A stretch of DNA of 64,000 nucleotides, taken from contig CAZADS010000093.1 in the NCBI GenBank assembly GCA_964483985.1, forward strand, positions 16,956-80,955, written 5' to 3'. Shown here in pieces: positions 26,019 to 35,320 of the stretch. The position numbers and the translations under genes were made by a program. Every line of letters begins with the position of its first letter. Position 1 is the stretch's first letter. Origin of the DNA: CAZADS01 sp964483985. GTDB lineage: Bacteria > Pseudomonadota > Alphaproteobacteria > Thalassobaculales > Thalassobaculaceae. The notes under the pieces were generated by a model. It saw only the letters and a program-made list of their open reading frames with translations. It had not been told where the DNA came from and did no database searches.

Positions 26019-27212
26019 ATGAGTAAAGCGCTGGATGGTATTCGAATAATTGATATGACACATAATCAAGCTGGGCCGGCCTGTACTCAAGTATTAGCTT
26101 GGCTTGGAGCTGAAGTGATCAAGTTGGAGGAACCAGGAAAGGGAGATGCGGCCCGTTCCAACATGCGAGATAAGAATAGCGATAGCCTTTTCTTTTTAGT
26201 TCTAAATGCTAACAAGCAGAGCTTAACCTTGAATCTTAAGACAGAGGAGGGAAAAGCGTTATTCAAGCAGGTTATATCCTCAGCTGACGTGCTCGTCGAA
26301 AACTTCTCACCGGGCGCTCTTGATCGTCTGGGGCTTGGTTATGACGTTCTCTCAGAGATTAATAAGCGTTTAATCTATGCGACGATTAAGGGATTTGGGA
26401 CTTATGGACCGTATAGCGGTTTTAAAAGTTTTGAACCCATAGCTCAAGCTATGGGGGGGGCAATGTGTACTACGGGGTTTCCCGATAATCCCCCAACGTT
26501 CGTTTGGCCTGCCATCGGTGATTCCGGTACTGGGATGCATATGGCAATTGGTATTCTCGCAGCACTGCAGCAGAGGCATTCGACTGGTAGTGGCCAACAG
26601 GTAGAGGTTTCTATGCAGGACAGTGTAGTCAACATTATGCGGATTAGTTTGCGGGATCATCAAAGAATGGGTGGTGTTCAGCCACGTACAGGTAATCAAC
26701 TGGGCCGCACAATTCCTGGGTCAACTTACCAATGCGCGCCCGGAGGACCAAATGACTATATTTTTATTTTCGCCCAACAGCAGATGTGGAAGTCTTTCAC
26801 GGAAGCAATTGGCCGCTCAGATATAACCGACGATCCGCGTTACGCAACTTTGGAAGCTCGGTGGGAAAACAAGGAAACTTTGAATGCTATTATTGAAGAT
26901 TGGACGCGACAAAAAACAAAGCACGAGGCGATGAAAATCTTAGGTGATGCCGGAGTGCCAAGTGGTGCTTGTCAAGATACTGGTGAAATATTCGAGGATC
27001 CACATTTGAAACAAAGAGAGATGATAATGGATATAGATTACCCCACCCGTGGAATGTATAAAACGGTTGGTTGCCCGATTAAGCTATCCGATTCGCCTGC
27101 AGAGGTTCACCGTCCCCCTCTGCTCGGGGAGCACACGGAGGATCTTTTGGTTAATATTTGTGGAATGGATTTGTCTGAGATATCTAATCTACGAGATAAA
27201 GGTGTTGTCTAA
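26019..27212 (+). CDS. Class III CoA-transferase, formyl-CoA transferase-like
   Basis: 397 residues from the ATG at 26019, preceded by gggag; the in-frame extension to 25881 lacks family similarity. CaiB/BaiF fold: IRIIDMTHNQAGPACTQVLA (about 8-27), LGAEVIKLEEPGKGD, and AIGDSGTGMHMAIG (about 166-179), whose Asp aligns with the catalytic Asp169 of Oxalobacter Frc. MSKALDGIRII and KGFGTYGPYSGF are also Frc-like. It would move CoA between carboxylic acids, such as formyl/oxalyl or related short acids. It precedes an enoyl-CoA hydratase gene by 53 nt. No oxalyl-CoA decarboxylase is nearby, so oxalate as substrate is not supported. Confidence 0.9.
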   Translation: MSKALDGIRIIDMTHNQAGPACTQVLAWLGAEVIKLEEPGKGDAARSNMRDKNSDSLFFLVLNANKQSLTLNLKTEEGKALFKQVISSADVLVENFSPGALDRLGLGYDVLSEINKRLIYATIKGFGTYGPYSGFKSFEPIAQAMGGAMCTTGFPDNPPTFVWPAIGDSGTGMHMAIGILAALQQRHSTGSGQQVEVSMQDSVVNIMRISLRDHQRMGGVQPRTGNQLGRTIPGSTYQCAPGGPNDYIFIFAQQQMWKSFTEAIGRSDITDDPRYATLEARWENKETLNAIIEDWTRQKTKHEAMKILGDAGVPSGACQDTGEIFEDPHLKQREMIMDIDYPTRGMYKTVGCPIKLSDSPAEVHRPPLLGEHTEDLLVNICGMDLSEISNLRDKGVV

Positions 27213-27265
27213 TAACTCAAAACATTTCATCCATTTGGCTTAGTAACCGGAAGCTTAAATATTAA

Positions 27266-28030
27266 ATGCCAAACACTATAGAGATAGAATTTCAAGCCTC
27301 AATAGCGGTTCTGCGCCTGAACCGTCCAGAGGCTTTAAATGCGTTAACTCAGGAACTCGCCGGAGAGGTTGTGAGTAATTTGGTTAGGCTAGACCAAAAT
27401 CCAAAAGTGAGTGGTATAGTGCTCACTGGTTCAGGTAGTAGGGCTTTTTGTGCGGGCGTTGATTTGGTAGAGGCAAAAACAATTAAAGTAGAAATGATAG
27501 AGCAGTGGTTTGGTACAGTTTGTAATATTTATCGACAAATTTTATTAACGGAAAAACCAATAATTGCTGCGGTAAACGGAATAGCGGCGGGTGGCGGGTT
27601 TCAAATAGCGCTCGTGTCTGATCTCCGGGTTGGACATTCAGAAATACGAATAGGGCAACCGGAGATAAATGCCGGAATTCCAAGCATAATGGGTTCGTAC
27701 TGGATGAGTTTGCATCTTGGTTGGTCTAAAAATCAAGAATTGTCCATGACAGGACGCCTTATGGATGGGGAAGAGGCATACGCTTTGGGATTAATTAATT
27801 ATTTGGTGGAAGCTGACGACGTGGTGAAAAAAGCTTGCTCTATAGCCAGTGATTTGTCTCAAAAACCATCCATCGCGTGGAAACGAACTAAAGCTCAGTT
27901 TCGAGGAATTGCTTTATCCGGTTTCAATGAGGCCTTTAAAGCTGGGGTCTTGGGTCAGCAGGAGGCATATTCTAACGGCCAACCACAAGCCTTGATGAAG
28001 GCTTTTTTAGCAAAAAAAAGCGACAGCTAG
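27266..28030 (+). CDS. Enoyl-CoA hydratase/isomerase family protein
   Basis: 254 residues of crotonase fold. NRPEALNALTQEL (about 19-31), the oxyanion-hole motifs SRAFCAGVDLVEA (about 60-72) and AAVNGIAAGGGFQIAL (about 98-113), and IGQPEINAGIP (about 125-135) with the acidic catalytic position. It acts on a CoA thioester probably produced by the CoA-transferase 53 nt upstream. Hydratase, isomerase and hydrolase activities cannot be told apart from sequence alone. Confidence 0.9.
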   Translation: MPNTIEIEFQASIAVLRLNRPEALNALTQELAGEVVSNLVRLDQNPKVSGIVLTGSGSRAFCAGVDLVEAKTIKVEMIEQWFGTVCNIYRQILLTEKPIIAAVNGIAAGGGFQIALVSDLRVGHSEIRIGQPEINAGIPSIMGSYWMSLHLGWSKNQELSMTGRLMDGEEAYALGLINYLVEADDVVKKACSIASDLSQKPSIAWKRTKAQFRGIALSGFNEAFKAGVLGQQEAYSNGQPQALMKAFLAKKSDS

Positions 28031-28191
28031 TGGCCCACTAAATATTCAATTGTTTACCATTAGAAATAAATCTAAAAATAGGCTGGAAATCTAGCCAAGT
28101 TTAATGATTTATAAACGAATTAGATTTTAGATAAGATTAAGCGCCAACTTCCTAGCAAAGTAGAGCTTTAATAATGAGAGAGGATTATATT

Positions 28192-29085
28192 ATGAGCATT
28201 TCGATAGACCGAGCTCACCTGCATTTTGTAGGTAAAGTGGATGGGATCGATTTGCGCCAACCGCTCTCTAAGGCTGAGGCTATTCAATTAGACCGTGCTT
28301 TGGATAAATTTGGCGTTCTGATTTTCAGAAACCAAAATATTTCGGATGAGCAACAAATTTTGTTCACCAAGAATTTTGGGAATATTGAATTAGCTATTGG
28401 GGGTAATGTAACTAAACCAGAAGAGCGCCGATTAAGCATTGAGTTAGCAGACGTCAGTAATCTTGATAAAAAAGGAAATCTTTTGGCTAGAGATGATAGG
28501 CGTCGAATGTTTAATTTAGGAAATCGTCTATGGCACTCGGATAGCTCGTACAGAGTGAAGCCGGCTAAATGTTCTCTTTTATCGTGCCGGTCGGTGCCTT
28601 CCAGTGGTGGTAATACAGAATTTGCATTTATGCCAGCAGCCTATGATGCTCTATCGTCTGTTGCTAAAGCGGAAATTGAAAGTTTGGTTACCGAACATTC
28701 TCTTATTTATTCTCGCGGTAAACTGGGGTTCGTCGAATTTAACGAGGAGGAAAAGAAAACGTTTGCGCCTGTCCGTCATTCCTTGGTTAGGAAAAATGAT
28801 CATACTGGGCGAAAATCTGTTTATTTATCTGCCCATATAGGAACTATAGCAGGATGGCCAATGCCCGAAGCACGTGATTTCATTCGTGAACTAACCGAGC
28901 ATGCTACACAAAAAGAATTTGTTTACGCGCATAAATGGTCAGTAGGTGATTTGGTTATCTGGGATAATCGGCAATGCATGCATAGGGTACGGCCATTTGA
29001 CGATACGGGGGAGACTCGGGATATGCGTAGGACAACGGTTGCGGGAGAAAAACAAACAACAGAACAGGTAGCGGAAATCTATTAA
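28192..29085 (+). CDS. TauD/TfdA-family 2-oxoglutarate-dependent dioxygenase
   Basis: 297 residues from the ATG at 28192, which has agagagg 8 nt upstream; an ATG 18 nt earlier is less likely. Fe(II) ligands: WHSDSSY (HxD, about 114-120) and the distal His in NRQCMHRVRPF (about 262-272). Arg in TRDMRRTTV (about 278-286) would bind 2-oxoglutarate. It hydroxylates an organic acid such as a sulfonate, an aryloxyacetate or a similar compound; the length and motif spacing are closest to TfdA-type enzymes. It is probably co-transcribed with the small membrane protein gene downstream. Confidence 0.9.
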   Translation: MSISIDRAHLHFVGKVDGIDLRQPLSKAEAIQLDRALDKFGVLIFRNQNISDEQQILFTKNFGNIELAIGGNVTKPEERRLSIELADVSNLDKKGNLLARDDRRRMFNLGNRLWHSDSSYRVKPAKCSLLSCRSVPSSGGNTEFAFMPAAYDALSSVAKAEIESLVTEHSLIYSRGKLGFVEFNEEEKKTFAPVRHSLVRKNDHTGRKSVYLSAHIGTIAGWPMPEARDFIRELTEHATQKEFVYAHKWSVGDLVIWDNRQCMHRVRPFDDTGETRDMRRTTVAGEKQTTEQVAEIY

Positions 29086-29160
29086 AGTATCAATGTTGGT
29101 GATGGTTAAAAGAATTTTGTGTTGAATAGTCGTCTTAGCATTGCGTAGGAGAGATAAAAG

Positions 29161-29352
29161 ATGCCAACAAAGGTAAAACTATTGCTCACCGCAGTTGTAG
29201 CCCTAATAGGTGGAATTTCAGTCTGGTTGGAGGCTACCTTTTCGCAAGAAACGGTTGCGATGGTGATAGCGGGATTGGCGGTTTTTATGATTGTAGCCCT
29301 TTGGATGTTTCCAGAAGCGGGTGCTAAGGATGATAGCGAAGAGCCGCATTGA
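29161..29352 (+). CDS. Small two-helix membrane protein
   Basis: 63 residues. Two hydrophobic stretches, VKLLLTAVVALIGGISVWL (about 5-23) and VAMVIAGLAVFMIVALWMF (about 32-50), end in an acidic tail AGAKDDSEEPH. A clear ribosome site (ggagag) lies 8 nt upstream of the ATG, which supports it as real. It sits 75 nt after the dioxygenase gene. No family recognised; inner-membrane localisation is the only safe inference. Confidence 0.65.
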   Translation: MPTKVKLLLTAVVALIGGISVWLEATFSQETVAMVIAGLAVFMIVALWMFPEAGAKDDSEEPH

Positions 29353-29407
29353 AAAAACGACAATTTTTACTGAGCTAAATTAAAAGCATTTTGTCAGTAT
29401 TTTTCGA

Positions 29408-30271
29408 TTAGCTCTTGTGATCACGAATAAAAGGGTAAATACGTGTAAAATCCGAATTTGGTTCTTTTGCCTCCAAGTCAGCGAATAATTGAGCAACTTT
29501 TTGAGAAAGTCTCGCGGTCCTCCCGGAACTGCAGGCGCTTTCTAAGTAAAGGCGTACATCTTTTGCCATCATTTTTGTTGCAAATCCGCCATCATAGGCT
29601 TGGTTAACAACCCGATTAGGGAATTTATCCATTGTAGCAGTATTTCGCCCGCTGGATACGTTAACGACATCTAATATTGCCTGCATATCCAAACCATTAG
29701 CGGTGCCGAATGCAATAGCTTCACTGGTTGCAACCATCGCCGTTGCGGAAAGAAAATTGTTGAGCAATTTTACGGTTTGACCTTGGCCAGCTTCGGAACC
29801 AACATGGAACACGTTCTTTCCAAAGCATTGGAGCATGGGTTGGAATCGCTCAAAGGAGGTTAAATTACAGCCGACCATAATGGCTAATGTGGCGGCCTCG
29901 GCACCCGCTATCCCGCCGGACACTGGGGCATCTATATATTCTATACCATGTTCGCCGAAGCTTTTACCGGCTTGGCGTGCGTGAGAAATGCCTATGGTTG
30001 ACGTGTCTATTACCGTTTTAACTTTTCGATTAGGAGTAGAAATAAATTCCTCTGCAATTAATAAAGTATCAGGCCCCGCTGGAACGGATAAGATGATAGT
30101 TTCCACCAATGCTGCTACCTCGGAATTATTATTTGCAATCCTAGAGCGTTCTGGGGCTTTTTCGGTTGTGAATTTATCAGCTACCACCATAGCGTAGCCG
30201 CCTTTAGCCAAGTTTTTTGCCATGCGGCTTCCCATACTGCCCACACCGATCCATCCTACTGTTTCAGGCAT
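29408..30271 (-). CDS. 3-hydroxyisobutyrate dehydrogenase-family (beta-hydroxyacid) dehydrogenase
   Basis: 287 residues. NAD(P) loop GWIGVGSMGSRMAKNLAKGG (about 5-24), substrate-binding DAPVSGGIAGAEAATLAIMV (about 119-138), and catalytic Lys in GQTVKLLNNFLSA (about 163-175). It resembles tartronate-semialdehyde reductase or GarR/HIBADH-type enzymes, which interconvert a beta-hydroxyacid and its semialdehyde. A gaagga ribosome site precedes the ATG. It is divergent from the aldo/keto reductase across 157 nt. Substrate not predictable. Confidence 0.9.
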   Translation of the reverse strand: MPETVGWIGVGSMGSRMAKNLAKGGYAMVVADKFTTEKAPERSRIANNNSEVAALVETIILSVPAGPDTLLIAEEFISTPNRKVKTVIDTSTIGISHARQAGKSFGEHGIEYIDAPVSGGIAGAEAATLAIMVGCNLTSFERFQPMLQCFGKNVFHVGSEAGQGQTVKLLNNFLSATAMVATSEAIAFGTANGLDMQAILDVVNVSSGRNTATMDKFPNRVVNQAYDGGFATKMMAKDVRLYLESACSSGRTARLSQKVAQLFADLEAKEPNSDFTRIYPFIRDHKS

Positions 30272-30428
30272 AATTCTTCCTTCCTTTTAAAATCCGTGAC
30301 ACATTGCAGTTGGTTTGGAGCTTGAACAAGAACACTTGCACTCTATTAAGACAAAACGACCCAGTGATCGTAATTGTGTTTGTGAAATTAGCATTAAAGT
30401 ACTGGTCGTTTAAAAGAAATGGCAAAAG

Positions 30429-31400
30429 ATGAAATACATAGTTCTAGGTAATAGTGGTCTTGAGGTAAGTGCCATATGTATCGGCGGGAATTCGTGGGGG
30501 GCTCGGGGAAAACGGGCTTGGGCTCCGTTCAATATGGAAGATAGTGCGCCGTTTTTCCGCCGAGCTTTAGATAACGGAATAAACTTTTTTGATACGGCCG
30601 ACGCGTATAACCACGGTGAAAGTGAGCGAATTATAGGTGATACGCTAATTGGGTATGCGCCCCGAGAGGAGTTAGTGATTTCTACTAAAGTTGGGCTTCG
30701 AATGGCTTCTGGACCCAACCAATCGGGACTTGGTCGCAAACACTTAATGAAAAGTATAGATCAGCAACTTCGACGTCTAAAGACCGATTATATAGATTTA
30801 TATCAAATTCATCGGTTGGATCATATTACTCCGATGGAGGAGATTCTAGAGACACTAACTGACATCGTAAAGGCTGGTAAAGTGCGCTATATAGGCGGGT
30901 CTACGATGCCAGCCTATAAATTTGCGCAGATGACCACACTCGCACGTTCCAAAGGGTATTCCAGGCCCATTGCGATGCAAAATCTTTATAATTTAATACA
31001 ACGCGAAGAAGAGCATGAAATGATCCCGCTCTGTTTGGAAGAAGGTGTCGGTTTGATTCCTTATAGTCCTCTGGCCCGGGGTGTTCTAGCTGGCAACAGG
31101 TCAGAACCAGGAAAAGGGAATACTGAGCGAGCCCAATTAGATGATAGGGCTGATGCGTCCTTATTTAGAGCGAGCGACAGAAAGATAGTCAACTTACTGG
31201 TTTCTATTGCAAGCCGACGGAGTGCGAAGACATCTCAGATCGCTTTGGCGTGGTTGCTTTCTAAGTCGGTAATGGCTGCCCCAATTATAGGTACTACTCA
31301 ATTAGAGCAGATCGATGACGCAGCTCAAGCAGTCGATATTAAACTTAGCCAAACGGATATTGCTAGGTTGGAAAAACCTTATGTTTTTAGAGCGGCATGA
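30429..31400 (+). CDS. Aldo/keto reductase
   Basis: 323 residues, TIM-barrel AKR. Catalytic tetrad: Asp and Tyr in FFDTADAYNHGESERIIG (about 53-70), Lys in ISTKVGL (about 84-90) and His in YQIHRLD (about 122-128). NADPH-binding C-terminal motif SPLARGVLAG (about 212-221) and IIGTTQLEQIDDAAQAV (about 287-303). It would reduce aldehydes or ketones, or oxidise cyclic hemiacetals as galactose dehydrogenase-like AKRs do. Single gene, divergent from the beta-hydroxyacid dehydrogenase. Confidence 0.92.
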   Translation: MKYIVLGNSGLEVSAICIGGNSWGARGKRAWAPFNMEDSAPFFRRALDNGINFFDTADAYNHGESERIIGDTLIGYAPREELVISTKVGLRMASGPNQSGLGRKHLMKSIDQQLRRLKTDYIDLYQIHRLDHITPMEEILETLTDIVKAGKVRYIGGSTMPAYKFAQMTTLARSKGYSRPIAMQNLYNLIQREEEHEMIPLCLEEGVGLIPYSPLARGVLAGNRSEPGKGNTERAQLDDRADASLFRASDRKIVNLLVSIASRRSAKTSQIALAWLLSKSVMAAPIIGTTQLEQIDDAAQAVDIKLSQTDIARLEKPYVFRAA

Positions 31401-31608
31401 AAAATTTATCTTGGGTGCGATATTAATAGGGTAATTCTTGCGGTAATTTACATTATAGATACTAGAATATAAGGCTTTTTAAGATAGGTAATGTCTATTA
31501 TCTTGAATTTCCGCATCTTAGACTGAGTTGAGGAATTTGGTCACAATTCAATTGATTATTACACACCATTTATGAGTTTTAAAATTTTTCAAATAAATAC
31601 TGGGAATC

Positions 31609-32811
31609 ATGCATACAAACTCAAAACCATTGTCCAATATACGTGTTCTTGATATCGCGAGTTTTATTGCAGCGCCTCATGCGGCCACAATTATGGGAGA
31701 ATTTGGTGCTGAGGTGATCAAAGTAGAGCATCCGAATGGAGGGGATCCGTGGCGACGGTACGGCACCCAAACAGAGGATAGCAATCGTTCCCTCGCGTGG
31801 CTTACAGAAGCACGTAATAAGCGATCTATCACGTTAAATTTGAAAACTAACAAAGGTGCTGGAATATTTAAACGTTTGGTAGCCACCTGCGATGTAGTAT
31901 GCGAGAATTTCAGACCTGGTACGTTAGAGAAATGGGGTCTTGGTTGGGACGTTCTAAGTCAGATTAATCGAGGCCTCATATTACTTCGAGTATCGGGCTA
32001 TGGACAGACTGGACCTTATAAAAATAGGCCGGGTTTTGCTCGAATAGCCCACGCTTATGGCGGATTGACGCATCTTTCAGGCATGCTCGGAGAGACGCCT
32101 GTTACGCCTGGGTCAACGTCTCTTGGAGACTATATGACCGGTATGAATGGTTGTCTTGGGATAATGATGGCACTACGACATCGAGATGTCACAGGAGATG
32201 GCCAAGTAATTGATTGCGCTCTTTTTGAAAGTGTTTTTAGAGTTCTAGACGAATTGGTTCCTCGGTACGCTCGGGATGGGTTTATACGAGAGCCTGAGGG
32301 AGTAGGAACACTAAATGCATGCCCTCATGGGCATTTTCCAGCGTCGGATGGAAAATTTTTGGCCATTGCGTGTACCACTGACAAAATGTTTGAAAGGTTG
32401 ACAGTTGCTATGGAGCGCCCAGATTTACTTACTGAATACGGAACACAAAAAAAGAGGCTGGCCAATCGTACAATAGTTTTGGGGGAAATCGAATCTTGGA
32501 CTAAATCAATGACGCGCGACGAAGTGGTTAGCATTTGTACAGAAAACCATGTGCCGGCTGGTTCGGTAAATTCGATTGAGGATATTTTTAATGACCGTCA
32601 TTTTTTGGCCAGAGAGGCCATGACTACGATACAGGTACCATCTCTAGGGCCCATAACTGTTCCGGCGGTATTTCCAAATTTATCACTCACACCAGGAGAG
32701 ATAGAAACTTTGGGGCCTGAATTAGGGAACTCTAATGAATCTATATATAAAGGAGATTTGGGTCTAACCAACGAGGAATTTGATGAATTGAAGGAAACAG
32801 GTGTGATATGA
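31609..32811 (+). CDS. Class III CoA-transferase (CaiB/BaiF)
   Basis: 400 residues. IRVLDIASFIAAPHAATIMG (about 10-29), FGAEVIKVEHPNGGDPWR (about 31-48), TLNLKTNKGAGIFKRL and the catalytic-Asp segment TSLGDYMTGMNG (about 171-182). It transfers CoA between dicarboxylic or related acids. Its stop overlaps the CitE-type lyase start by 4 nt (atga), so the two are coupled. That suggests activation of a C4/C5 hydroxydicarboxylate followed by cleavage, as in succinyl-CoA:malate or citramalate CoA-transferase plus malyl/citramalyl-CoA lyase pairs (inference). A gggaa ribosome site precedes the ATG. Confidence 0.92.
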   Translation: MHTNSKPLSNIRVLDIASFIAAPHAATIMGEFGAEVIKVEHPNGGDPWRRYGTQTEDSNRSLAWLTEARNKRSITLNLKTNKGAGIFKRLVATCDVVCENFRPGTLEKWGLGWDVLSQINRGLILLRVSGYGQTGPYKNRPGFARIAHAYGGLTHLSGMLGETPVTPGSTSLGDYMTGMNGCLGIMMALRHRDVTGDGQVIDCALFESVFRVLDELVPRYARDGFIREPEGVGTLNACPHGHFPASDGKFLAIACTTDKMFERLTVAMERPDLLTEYGTQKKRLANRTIVLGEIESWTKSMTRDEVVSICTENHVPAGSVNSIEDIFNDRHFLAREAMTTIQVPSLGPITVPAVFPNLSLTPGEIETLGPELGNSNESIYKGDLGLTNEEFDELKETGVI

Positions 32812-33695
32812 GACGCGAAAACGCGAATCGAACGTACCTTTTTGTCCCAGCAAATCACAGTAGCCGCGTTGACAAGGCGCTTGGTTTAGGCGCTGATGCT
32901 GTTATTTTTGACCTTGAAGATGCTGTTGCTATTTCTGAAAAAGTAGCAACGCGATCTGTTATCAACGAAATTCTCCGACGCCCGCGGTCGTGCGCAGCTT
33001 ACGTCAGAGTAAATGCATATGATACGGATTTCTGTTACGGCGATATTTGTGCAATATTATCCTCTTGCTTAGATGGTGTTGTCCTACCGAAATTGGAATC
33101 GGTCGAAGATTTGAAATCGGTAGACTGGCTATTATCTAATTTGGAAGAACAAAGAGGTATCACGAAAGGTTCTACGGACCTTATGCCGATTATTGAAACT
33201 GCATCCGGTGCTGTCAACGTCAGGGATATGGCTAAAGCAGGAACTCGTGTTCAACGTTTTGCATTTGGAGGGGGTGACTATACCCGTGATCTGGGAATTC
33301 ATTGGTCACTCGGGGAGGATGAGCTTTTGTCCATTAGGTCGGAACTCGTGCTGGCATCTCGGTTTGGAAAATTAGAACCGCCCGTGGACACCGTTTTTAT
33401 TCATCTTAACGAAACTGAAGCATTTCGTGCGTCGTGTGAAACTGCTCGAGACCTTGGGTTTCAGGGAAAAATGTGTATTCATCCCAATCAGGTTGCAGTA
33501 AGCAATGATGTGTTTACACCAGACCCAGAAACGGTTGCTTGGTCTAGAAAGATCGTTCAAGCGTTTACAGAAGCGGAAAAGTCTGGCGTAGCGTCAATTC
33601 AGGTTGATGGATATTTCGTAGATTATCCTATTGTGGAGAAAGCTCAGCGGACGTTAGATTTAGCAAACTTGCTTACTAGGCTTTCCAGCAAATAG
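32808..33695 (+). CDS. HpcH/HpaI/CitE-type CoA-ester lyase
   Basis: 295 residues. RTYLFVPANHSSRVDKALGL (about 8-27), GADAVIFDLEDAVAISEK (about 28-45), YVRVNAYDT (about 65-73), and the Mg2+ ligands in PIIETASGAV (Glu, about 128-137) and FGGGDYTRDLG (Asp, about 154-164). CitE-like lyases cleave citramalyl-CoA, malyl-CoA or related esters to acetyl-CoA plus an oxoacid. It overlaps the CoA-transferase gene by 4 nt, which provides a source of the CoA ester. Malyl versus citramalyl specificity cannot be decided here. Confidence 0.92.
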   Translation: MRRENANRTYLFVPANHSSRVDKALGLGADAVIFDLEDAVAISEKVATRSVINEILRRPRSCAAYVRVNAYDTDFCYGDICAILSSCLDGVVLPKLESVEDLKSVDWLLSNLEEQRGITKGSTDLMPIIETASGAVNVRDMAKAGTRVQRFAFGGGDYTRDLGIHWSLGEDELLSIRSELVLASRFGKLEPPVDTVFIHLNETEAFRASCETARDLGFQGKMCIHPNQVAVSNDVFTPDPETVAWSRKIVQAFTEAEKSGVASIQVDGYFVDYPIVEKAQRTLDLANLLTRLSSK

Positions 33696-33762
33696 GAAAT
33701 CTTTATGATTAGAACTACTTGGATTAAAAACAGAGTTTAAAGTTAAGTGGTACAGGTGAATT

Positions 33763-34473
33763 TTGGCACAACATAGACAAAGCTTTAGCGTGTTTTTTGC
33801 GCTGCTATTTTCCGTAGTGTTTGCTTGTGTCACTGTTGACGCCGCAAGTGCGATGAAGAAGGTTAAACAAACTATTAATCCATTCGTTCTATATGGCAAA
33901 GAAATTCATTTCGACGTGTACCGGGAAGGTAAAAAAGTTGGCACCCATCAGGTAACTTTCTCAGGTACATTAGATGATTTGAAAGTTGAGAGCCTTTTTA
34001 CCCTTAAAATTAAAATTCTTTTCATAGAAGCTTACTATTATGAATATCAGTCTCTATCACGCTGGATAAACGGAGTATTGACAAGTTTAAAGGCTAGCGT
34101 GGACGATGACGGAGAAAAATCATTTGTTGAGGCTTCCAGAAAGGGAAACAAAATAATCGTCAAAAATTCACAAAATACGTTCTCTTCATCCATCCCTCTA
34201 TTTCCAACCAACCACTGGCATCCCGGAGTTCTTAACCAAGAGTTTGTATTGAATACCCTAACTGGTAGCCTAAATGCCGTGAAAATCATTGCCAAGGGCC
34301 GAGAAGATATCCTTACCGAACGAGGTAGTATTTTAGCGACCCGGTATGCATATACGGGAGATCTAGATACTGAAATTTGGTACGATGACGCGGGCCACTG
34401 GGTCGGAATGCAGTTTAAAGGAACCGATGGAACATTAATTAAATATGTTTGTCGCGCATGTTTAGGAGCTTAA
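33763..34473 (+). CDS. DUF6134-type secreted protein
   Basis: 236 residues from a TTG start. A signal peptide is clear: a basic start, hydrophobic FFALLFSVVFACVTV (about 11-25) and an Ala-rich cleavage region near AASA (about 27-30), so the protein is probably periplasmic. The mature part has IHFDVYREGKKVGTHQVTF (about 47-65) and YTGDLDTEIWYDDAGHWVGM (about 200-219), which I recognise as the DUF6134 pattern. Function unknown. It is followed 20 nt later by an SDR gene, and both lie beside the RpoE-ChrR lipid island, where such genes often cluster in alphaproteobacteria. Confidence 0.75.
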   Translation: MAQHRQSFSVFFALLFSVVFACVTVDAASAMKKVKQTINPFVLYGKEIHFDVYREGKKVGTHQVTFSGTLDDLKVESLFTLKIKILFIEAYYYEYQSLSRWINGVLTSLKASVDDDGEKSFVEASRKGNKIIVKNSQNTFSSSIPLFPTNHWHPGVLNQEFVLNTLTGSLNAVKIIAKGREDILTERGSILATRYAYTGDLDTEIWYDDAGHWVGMQFKGTDGTLIKYVCRACLGA

Positions 34474-34493
34474 CTGGAAACGGAAATTAGAAT

Positions 34494-35249
34494 TTGTATG
34501 ATGAGACTGATAGGACGGTATGGCTGACAGGTGCCGGAAAGGGTATTGGGAGGGCATTAGCTTTAAAGTTAGCAAAAGAGGGGTGGCAAGTTGCAGTCAG
34601 CTCACGGACAATTGAGGATCTTAATAGTCTAAAGGCTGAAGATATCACTGGAAAAATCCACGCTTTCCCAATGGATGCAACTGACCCTTGTGTTACGAGA
34701 ACGACTTTTCAGTCGATAGAGGATCAATTTGGGCCTCTGGATTTAGTGATTTTAAACGCTGGAACGCATATTTCAATGACGGCGGAGTCGTTCTCCACCG
34801 ATACAATACGACATTTATTGGAAGTGAATTTCATGGGTGTGGTCTATGGACTCTCCGAAGTTATTCCACGTTTCATGGAACGCAAACGAGGCCACATTGT
34901 TGTTGTGGCGTCTTTGGCAGGTTATCGTGGATTACCAACAGCGGCGGCCTATGGTCCTACTAAGGCTGCGCTGATTAATATGTGCGAATCGCTCTATCTG
35001 GAATTGAAGGGCCATGGCGTTAAATTATCCTTGGTTAACCCTGGCTTTGTTAAGACGCCGCTCACTGATAAGAATAATTTCAAAATGCCATTCTTGATTT
35101 CTGCAACGGAAGCGGCCGATCATATATTCAACGGAATGAAGAAATATGATTTCGAGATAACTTTTCCAAAACGGTTTTCTATCATAATGAAAATATTACG
35201 GATCCTCCCAATTTCCCTGTTTTTCTTTTTTGCACGAAGAATGACATGA
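34494..35249 (+). CDS. Short-chain dehydrogenase/reductase (ChrR-island type)
   Basis: 251 residues from a TTG start. NAD(P) motif TGAGKGIGRALALKLAKEGW (about 12-31), NAG at about 89-91, and catalytic Ser/Tyr/Lys in VVASLAGYRGLPTAAAYGPT (about 138-157) followed by KAAL. The C-terminus is hydrophobic (ILPISLFFFFARRM), suggesting membrane attachment. It follows the DUF6134 gene and is convergent with the minus-strand lipid operon. In Rhodobacter an SDR of this kind belongs to the RpoE-ChrR-controlled cluster (from memory). Role in lipid modification is inferred. Confidence 0.88.
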   Translation: MYDETDRTVWLTGAGKGIGRALALKLAKEGWQVAVSSRTIEDLNSLKAEDITGKIHAFPMDATDPCVTRTTFQSIEDQFGPLDLVILNAGTHISMTAESFSTDTIRHLLEVNFMGVVYGLSEVIPRFMERKRGHIVVVASLAGYRGLPTAAAYGPTKAALINMCESLYLELKGHGVKLSLVNPGFVKTPLTDKNNFKMPFLISATEAADHIFNGMKKYDFEITFPKRFSIIMKILRILPISLFFFFARRMT

Positions 35250-35320
35250 AAGAGCAACGTTTCTGGTGTATCGGCCTTTTGGCCATGTTTGAACTAAAGG
35301 CATTCGACGTTCAGGTGATT

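Noticed and set aside
26019..27212. Assignment as a true oxalate-degrading formyl-CoA transferase (frc)
   Set aside because: No oxalyl-CoA decarboxylase or oxalate transporter is nearby, so the specific substrate is not supported although the family is.
29106..29363. 85-codon frame on the minus strand over the small membrane protein gene
   Set aside because: The plus-strand frame has a good ribosome site and two clear membrane helices; the minus-strand one has neither.
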